DNA of 32,006 bases from Candidatus Nitrosocosmicus sp. (GTDB lineage Archaea > Thermoproteota > Nitrososphaeria > Nitrososphaerales > Nitrososphaeraceae): assembly GCA_025934495.1 (NCBI GenBank), contig JAICXY010000035.1, positions 1 through 32,006 on the forward strand. The letters are read 5' to 3'. The notes below the pieces were generated by a model. It was not told the origin of the DNA, searched no databases, and was given only the letters and a program-made list of their open reading frames with translations. How positions within the stretch are numbered: position 1 is the stretch's first letter; each line of letters begins with the position of its first letter. Shown here piece by piece: positions 26,700-32,006 of this stretch. The position numbers were made by a program, and so were the translations under genes.

Positions 26700-27094
26700 T
26701 AAATATTGTTAATTTAATATAAATTATTTAATTTTTTTTTAGAATTATTAGATATGAACCTTTAAAGCAAAGAAAACATGTGAATGTATCAAATGTAAAC
26801 TATCATCCAAATGAGGACGATTACCTTATGTTACATCTGGTATATAAAAATGGTAATTTTTATATATTCTATATATGAAAGCAAAGAGTATACATGCAAG
26901 AAATAAACTAATATGCAGATGCCTGTTTCGTGTATTTATGCAAAGGATCTGTCTTAAAGGTGTTCTATTTCTGATATTAAAATTTTGAAAAAAAAATTAG
27001 ACTTGGATTCTCCCAAAATTTGATAGCAATATAGATTGTTGTTAATCTTGATCAAGATGTAACAATCTGCAACAACCATTATGATAATAAGAAT
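26700..27094. other. AT-rich spacer before mobile-element relics
   Basis: No convincing frame; a 38-codon opening at about 26876 has no features. Confidence 0.4.
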
Positions 27095-27350
27095 AAACCT
27101 GCAATTAAACATATTTCAGACAAACTACGGAATATGATTAGTCCCATATTACCAATCGAAAAACCAAATAACACGATAGATTGTCCTGTAATTCGATTTA
27201 GAAAAGTAATGGGTGTTATTGTGTAGGCTCTAATAAGAGGATGTCAATGGTGGAATATGTTGCCTAAAGAATATGGTTCAGGTACAACATATCATACAAG
27301 ATTTCAGAATGGGTTTCAGATAAACAGTTTCGAAAATATGTAAAAGAGTA
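27095..27350 (+). pseudogene. IS5-family transposase fragment (DUF4096 part)
   Basis: The frame reads LRNMISPILPIEKPNNTIDC then PVIRFRKVMGVIV, a TAG, then RGCQWWNMLPKEYGSGTTYH and RFQNGFQINSF. This is the N-terminal insertion-element domain also seen at 5.6 kb (compare RPIIPYRKVIDGIIY and GCQWKMLPKEY). The catalytic part is missing. Confidence 0.7.
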
Positions 27351-27484
27351 AATAAATTAGATATCTTTTAACAGGTTTGATAATAATGATGATGATGATG
27401 ATGAATATGAAGCAAGTAATCATTACAATATACATTAAATACGTCAAGGTAACAAACAGAAGTCAATAGATAAAAGGTAAATGA

Positions 27485-27852
27485 CCACGTAAAAAGAAAT
27501 ACCAAGTTAAAAAATCTATATCCAAAGAACGAAATATGATTGTGGTAGCCGAACGATTTCTGTTTAATGTTATAAAAGAGTACGGAGAGCATCCAGTTTC
27601 AACAGATGGAGGTACTTGGTATCCATCGCCGCAAGCATGCAGCAGGTTCTTGAAGATAAATCATCATCATCTTCATATTCCACTTTGGAGAAAAGTATCA
27701 TTATTGAAAGGACTATCCAGAATATCAAATACAGAACCAAAGAATGTTTTGACGATTATTTTCCTTGTAGAAAAAAGGAGTGTAAACTGAAGCATATGAA
27801 ACAATGGTTTAATCTATTTGCTAACTATTACAATAAAGAAATAACATCTTAA
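27485..27852 (+). pseudogene. IS6-like DDE transposase, C-terminal fragment
   Basis: Frame pieces give KKYQVKKSISKERNMIVVAE, RFLFNVIKEYGEHPVSTDGG and TWYP, then after shifts SRFLKINHHHLHIPL and ERTIQNIKYRTKECFDDYFP followed by CKLKHMKQWFNLFANYYN. STDGG carries the second catalytic Asp and IxERT the Glu of the DDE fold. The same protein in another decayed copy lies at 30.2-30.8 kb, which allows the order to be checked. The N-terminal half is missing and a GAT/ATG repeat region (27383-27400) marks the break. Confidence 0.7.
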
Positions 27853-27975
27853 CTCTACAGAGCCAAAATCAGTAATGATGTACTTTATATATTAAAATTA
27901 CGTTAAAGTATCTTGAGAAGATAATATAATGTCAACAACGGAAAAAATACAAAAGAAAATAGGTGTTCTCAACTT

Positions 27976-28227
27976 ATGAATATAGCTGAAACAGAAACAC
28001 CATTTATAGTAGAAGCAAAAACATGTGGTTTCAATAATAAAAAAAGTATTTCATATCACTTTATAGAATCCTCTCACAGCCTATGCCTAGATAAACGTGA
28101 ATTAGTTTTGGCTCAAATACAGGCATGTGAAAGGCTATTGAAATATGCAAAAGATGGATCAGAATTATCAGCCATAGAAAAGGAAATTGCAGAGCTAAAA
28201 TTAGCTTTGGATATGCTACACTACTAA
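27976..28227 (+). CDS. Hypothetical 83-residue protein with C-terminal coiled coil
   Basis: ATG start, TAA end. The N-terminal half (MNIAETETPFIVEAKTCGFN) is polar with a few cysteines. The C-terminal half (ALAQIQACERLL-like, then LSAIEKEIAELKLALDML) is a strongly amphipathic helix suited to a coiled coil. No frame damage although it is surrounded by IS relics, so it may be a live small gene. Family not recognised. Confidence 0.5.
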   Translation: MNIAETETPFIVEAKTCGFNNKKSISYHFIESSHSLCLDKRELVLAQIQACERLLKYAKDGSELSAIEKEIAELKLALDMLHY

Positions 28228-28330
28228 AATAATTTTTTTATTGCTCACTTATTATTTATTTTAATTAGTTGCTGTTATTTTGGATTTTTAGTTTTCAAAT
28301 ATCGTCATCAAACTTATTAGATCTACTCTA

Positions 28331-29430
28331 GTATAATTAGACATCTTTAAAAATTTCTAAAAGGCGACACGTCTAATAAAAATCTGCAAAGTAATATAAG
28401 AATATTACAAACATCATTTGAAAATTCGAAGATGTAAAAGCAAAGGTGGAATGTTACTTGTTCTTAATGAAATATCCTTGTTTGATTGCAGAAGCAAAGA
28501 TAGTCATGGTATTCCACATAAGCCAAGAGCATGGACATGTCAATGGTTAAAAAGATCTGATAAAGAGGATAGAAGGAATAAAAGATAGAACAAAAAGCGA
28601 GAATAGACCTACAGGCATTAAAATATATAATTTATCAAAAAAAACTATCCAATTCTAAACGGGACAGAGCAACAAAATAGTTGGAATCCAATATAAAAAA
28701 AGTAGAATAAATCATATCATACTCACACAACAGTATCCTTATAAAAGGAGATTCAAACAGAAGAAATTACCACTAAAAGTAATGCTAATACTGAATCGAT
28801 ATAAGAGAAAGATAATTTCAAAAAAGGTCACATAGATACTTGTGGACAGACAAAATCAACATCAACATCTAAAAATAGAAACAGTTTATCATATCATCAC
28901 CGATAAATCTATTTTTCTTTTATGACGATCCACTAATACGGATTTGGATTAATAGAAATAATTGGCAGGTAGTCAGAGTAACAAGTTTACATAAACCTTC
29001 ATGTATATTTATTGATATAAGCATATGGAAGGCAACTTCTATTTAGATAACTCGATATTTAATATAGATACATTCCTTGAGTTTCTAAAGAAAATACATA
29101 CATATCAAATTTCAAAAATGTTATTTGTTTATGGATGAGATATCATTACCACAAAACAAATCAAAGAGAATAATAGTTTATTTTAATAACCATAAAGATA
29201 CTCACATTATACATTCGAACTGCATCACACAAGAATATGATAATGGAAAAGAAGAAGGTATGGAATAACCAAGCCAAACAAGATCGAATTGTCCTGAAAT
29301 ACTATCTATATAATTTACAGATTTAAAGAATAATATATATATAGATATTTCAGTATCTCAGAACAAAAAGAGTAATCTTAATAGAGAAACTATTTATTAA
29401 GAGATGTTCTCTAGCATATGTTAAATGGTC
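28331..29430 (+). pseudogene. IS630-family element with decayed transposase
   Basis: A left-end-like sequence TATAATTAGACATCTTTAAAA (28331 on) precedes transposase pieces in changing frames: RIEGIKDRTKSENRPTGI (HTH linker), KSIFFYDDPL, IRIWINRNNWQVVRVTSLHK, SCIFIDISIWKA, DTFLEFLKKIHTYQI and KCYLFMDEI (second catalytic Asp), then KEEGMEXPSQ (expected catalytic Glu) and SVSQNKKSNLNRETIY. The order is that of IS630-family enzymes (HTH, DDE). More than five frameshifts make it dead. The right end is not defined; it probably lies around 29430-29450. Confidence 0.65.
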
Positions 29431-29544
29431 TATGATTCTGTTCATGTATAAATTAAGCACATTTAACTACTTAGTATATACATATACCAGTAAACAATCA
29501 AGATTTACATATTAATTAATTAATTAATTAACATATTAACAAAT

Positions 29545-29886
29545 ATGACAATAGAAAATCAAAAAGTAGTTGCAGAGATTAGTATAATTCCATTAGGAAA
29601 AAATTACTCCCCTGATACAATGCAAACAAGCATAAGTAAAGAAATAGCGGTTGCTTTTGATGCTATTCAAAAAATTCAACAAGTTAAAGTTACTTTGACT
29701 GCGATGGGAACAGTAATAGAGGCCAATAATATCAAAGATATACTAAAGTCAATTGATATAGCGCATCAAGCATTAAAAGATATTGGTATTAAACGAATAA
29801 TTTCAACAATACGTATTGACGAAAGATTAGATAAATCAGAGACATTAGACGAAAGGGTAAATTCGGTAAAGAAAAAGATGATATAG
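29545..29886 (+). CDS. MTH1187/YqgV-family thiamine-binding protein (DUF77)
   Basis: 113 residues, the normal size for this family of small ferredoxin-fold proteins that bind thiamine or related molecules. The first strand VVAEISIIPLGKNYSP matches the family's AexsviPlG start; VTLTAMGTVIEANNI carries the GTxIEg motif; IGIKRIISTIRIDERLDK matches the final strand with RxDkR. ATG start, preceded by an (ATTA)n run at about 29513-29534 and an AT-rich promoter region. It is intact although flanked by IS relics on both sides. Confidence 0.88.
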   Translation: MTIENQKVVAEISIIPLGKNYSPDTMQTSISKEIAVAFDAIQKIQQVKVTLTAMGTVIEANNIKDILKSIDIAHQALKDIGIKRIISTIRIDERLDKSETLDERVNSVKKKMI

Positions 29887-29934
29887 ATTATCTTTATTAT
29901 AATTGATTGTGCCTAAACAGATCTAGGCCATTAA

Positions 29935-30126
29935 TTCATATGAAATGTCGTCCATCCTTTGCTTTTGTATGATGGATTAGCCACAAAACAAATATTTCAA
30001 ATCATTTACCGGCCTTACAATACAAGAATAAATTTGATAATATTTACAAAAAAATAAAAAGAAAATACCGTAAACGAGTTAACGGTTATCCAAAAGAAAA
30101 AATGGAAAAAGAGAAATAATATTATG
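29935..30126 (+). pseudogene. IS5-family transposase, N-terminal remnant (copy 3)
   Basis: Decayed pieces match the 433-654 and 15.3-kb remnants: KTNISNHLPALQYKNKFDNI (equivalent to FKSFTAGLTVQEFDEI), then YKKIKRKYRKRVNGYPKEK and, after a stop, a Gly-rich stretch where SMGAG is expected. It ends in a GGCA tetranucleotide run. Confidence 0.45.
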
Positions 30127-30150
30127 GGCAGGCAGGCAGGCAGGCAGGCA
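30127..30150 (+). repeat. (GGCA)6 microsatellite
   Basis: Six perfect GGCA units inside the decayed IS5 remnant, strikingly GC-rich for this AT-rich window. Confidence 0.95.
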
Positions 30151-30199
30151 TGGACTCGGTTAACTTAAGAAAATGATATAGCTCAAAGATATTCTATTT

Positions 30200-30840
30200 A
30201 TGATACGGTTTGTAAAAGAAATAGAACTCATTCTTCTTGAAGAAATTGTTTATGGTCTATATTTGTACTTTCTTGGTTTGTCATTAAGGAATGTTGTCAA
30301 AGCATTGTCTTTTCTACGTGCTATCAAAAGAAGTCATGTTTTTTTGTATATAAGAATGGAATTGGATTTAGAAATACAATATTCAATGGACGTCTTCAAA
30401 AAGAAATCGAGTCAAGGAATACATAGTTGATGAAACAACAATTAAGGTTGGCTCACATCATATGTGAATATGGATTGCAATTGAGCTAAAAAAGAGATAT
30501 ATTCTCACACAAAACATTTCCTATGAGAGAAACATATTGATAGCTGAACGCTTTCTTTTAGGTATTATTGATAATTATGGAAAACATCCTATTTCAACCG
30601 ATGATGGCGATACTTGATATCCAATGGCTTGTAAATTTTTGAATCTAAAACATCATCTTCATTCTTCGTTGGGAAAAAGTTTGATAGAAAGATATGGAAT
30701 ACATCAAAGGACCGGACCGAATTTTGTGATTACTATTTTTCCATAAAATAAAAAAGAACATTGTGTTGCTCACATCAGAATTTGGTTTAACATGTTTGTA
30801 GATATTTATAACAAAAGTAGATGCGATAAACGCTTAAGTT
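30200..30840 (+). pseudogene. IS6-like DDE transposase, near full-length pseudogene
   Basis: From ATG 30200 the frame encodes YFLGLSLRNVVKALSFL (N-terminal HTH of IS6-type enzymes). After a shift it gives EYIVDETTIKVGSHH (first catalytic Asp), ISYERNILIAERFLLGIIDN, YGKHPISTDDG (second Asp), YPMACKFLNLKHHLHSSLGK, LIERYGIHQRTG (Glu) and HIRIWFNMFVDIYNKSR. At least four frameshifts or stops separate the pieces, so it is inactive. It matches the 27.5-kb fragment along its C-terminal half. Confidence 0.75.
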
Positions 30841-30897
30841 AACAGGGCCATACCATCCAGTGGCTATCTATATATTTTCTGAAAAAGTTGTGATCAC

Positions 30898-31077
30898 CTA
30901 ACAATATTTATCTATTTTTGTGCCACAAAATGGTCAATATGCTATATCTGTCCATAAATCATCTTGTTTTATACTACTCAAATACATTCCACATAATTTC
31001 CAATCAGTATCAATAAAAAAAGCCTTATAATCTACATATTCTTTAAACTTTTTACAACAGAATGATTTATTATTCAT
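30898..31077 (-). pseudogene. Small zinc-ribbon protein with UGA in place of an expected Cys
   Basis: ATG at 31077-31075 opens a frame MNNKSFCCKKFKEYVDYKAF then FIDTDWKLCGMYLSSIKQDD and LWTDIAY. Codon 48 is TGA (30936-30934), followed in the same frame by PFCGTKIDKYC and a TAG at 30898-30900. Small archaeal zinc-ribbon proteins commonly read YCPFCG here, so the TGA stands where the first Cys of CPxC is expected. Most likely a nonsense mutation (TGT or TGC to TGA) in a roughly 59-codon gene; UGA readthrough is a remote alternative. Not recognised beyond the zinc-ribbon pattern. Confidence 0.5.
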
Positions 31078-31236
31078 AAATATCCTATGAAAATCTTATT
31101 TTATTTATTTTAATTTGGTTAATTGATTTTCTATAGCTGGTACCTTTTTAATTTTAATTGTTAATACATTAGATTTTGCATAATTAGATGTCTATCAAAA
31201 TTTTATAAACTTTTAATCACATTTTGTAATATTTTG

Positions 31237-32006
31237 TTATTTATTTTTTTGTTTTTGTTGTATTAATTGTTTAGCATCTAATGCAATTTTGTCGTTAGGA
31301 TTTATTTTTAAAATTTTATCTAAATATATCTCTGATCCGCTATAGTTGCCCAGTTTCAAAAGCACATTTACCATATCATGATATATCTCAATGTTAATAG
31401 GATCAATAGACAAGTATTTATTAAAGGATTTTACAGCGTCAGTATAGTTACCTATTGCTGATAACATCTCCCCTTTACCTTGTAATGCAAAAGTATCATT
31501 TGGATTTATTTTTAATAAATTATCAAAATATCCTGATCCTATTACTTTGTTAATATAGGATATAGCTTCGGTGTGATTGCCTAATTTATCTAGTATTATA
31601 CCTTTGTTTGCCATACTATTATAATCGGATGAAGTGATATTCAAAGCCTTGTTAAAAGAGTCAATAGATCCAGTATAGTTTTTTAAATAGTACAAGGCCA
31701 AGCCCAAATTATTTAAAATACCAGTATCATTTGGCGCAACAGAAAGGGCTTTAATAAAGTAATTTATAGCACTCACATAATTGCCCGATTTATCAAATAA
31801 ATACACCCCCTTTGAATTTAATGCAGTAGTATCATTTGGATTTATAGACAGAGCCTTGTCATAGTATTGTATAGCTGAAGTGTGATTGCCAAGGTTATTT
31901 AAAACAGTAGCTTTGCTGTCCAAGGCAGCAGTATCATTTGGATTTATAGACAGAGCCTTGTCATAGTATTGTATAGCTGAAGTGTGATTGCCAAGGTTAT
32001 TTAAAA
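31237..32006 (-). CDS. TPR-repeat protein, C-terminal part (runs off the window)
   Basis: The frame is open from the right edge to the stop at 31237. The visible 255 or so residues are tandem 34-residue tetratricopeptide repeats of the type GNHTSAIQYYDKALSINPND, with a short basic tail (LIQQKQKNK). The two units nearest the edge are almost identical in DNA over 76 nt (31831-31906 and 31933-32006, 102 nt apart), indicating recent unit duplication. An internal TTG at 31923 is not the start, since coding sequence continues upstream without a stop. Such long TPR arrays are usually protein-binding scaffolds, sometimes at the cell surface; the N-terminus that would tell is outside the window. Confidence 0.85.
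   Translation of the reverse strand, partial: LNNLGNHTSAIQYYDKALSINPNDTAALDSKATVLNNLGNHTSAIQYYDKALSINPNDTTALNSKGVYLFDKSGNYVSAINYFIKALSVAPNDTGILNNLGLALYYLKNYTGSIDSFNKALNITSSDYNSMANKGIILDKLGNHTEAISYINKVIGSGYFDNLLKINPNDTFALQGKGEMLSAIGNYTDAVKSFNKYLSIDPINIEIYHDMVNVLLKLGNYSGSEIYLDKILKINPNDKIALDAKQLIQQKQKNK

Noticed and set aside
1-32006. tRNA or rRNA genes
   Set aside because: I saw no cloverleaf-like GC-rich segments or T-loop GGTTCRANNC motifs in the gaps; a covariance-model scan would be needed to be sure.

Overview
This AT-rich window looks like a chromosomal segment of an ammonia-oxidising thaumarchaeon (class Nitrososphaeria, probably a Nitrososphaera/Nitrosocosmicus-like soil lineage). The evidence is a group II chaperonin, archaeal TATA boxes about 25 nt upstream of start codons (leaderless genes), a P-II protein, soluble histidine kinases, a NiCoT nickel permease, a Cas1/Cas4 remnant and many IS remnants. 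The assignment comes from protein character only; no search was run.

Layout. Positions 1-339 are the 3' end of a YVTN beta-propeller gene. Positions 360-3000 hold an IS5 remnant, a broken cas1 and an almost intact cas4 (minus strand), then a worn transposase trace. A AAA+ ATPase follows (3.2-4.0 kb). Positions 4.2-6.9 kb are a graveyard: a truncated regulator, a dispersed repeat (copy A), a dead IS5 transposase and a CBS-domain trace. Two paralogous cytosolic sensor histidine kinases (7.0-9.2 and 12.0-13.8 kb) flank repeat copy B and a dead ATPase/TPR gene. A membrane-anchored HNH protein split by an A7-tract frameshift lies at 14.2-14.7 kb.

Positions 15.6-25.8 kb form the healthy core: NiCoT nickel/cobalt permease, P-II-like protein, small TPR protein, ParB-like protein, universal stress protein with a small partner, a divergent chaperonin with a His-rich tail, a ureohydrolase (agmatinase/guanidinase superfamily) divergent from a sodium:solute symporter, and a three-module RHH-like protein.

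From 26.4 kb to the end there is a small membrane protein, further IS5, IS6-like and IS630 remains, a small hypothetical gene, an MTH1187/YqgV thiamine-binding protein, a zinc-ribbon micro-gene with UGA where Cys is expected, and a TPR protein running off the right edge.

The most interesting theme is nickel and guanidino/urea nitrogen. A NiCoT permease with a possible operator, a ureohydrolase of the long guanidinobutyrase/guanidinase-like type, a divergently transcribed symporter, and a chaperonin that has lost a catalytic Asp but gained nine histidines in its tail lie within 10 kb. The functional link is inference. The flanks are unusually rich in decayed mobile DNA, and a Cas adaptation module has been caught in that decay.
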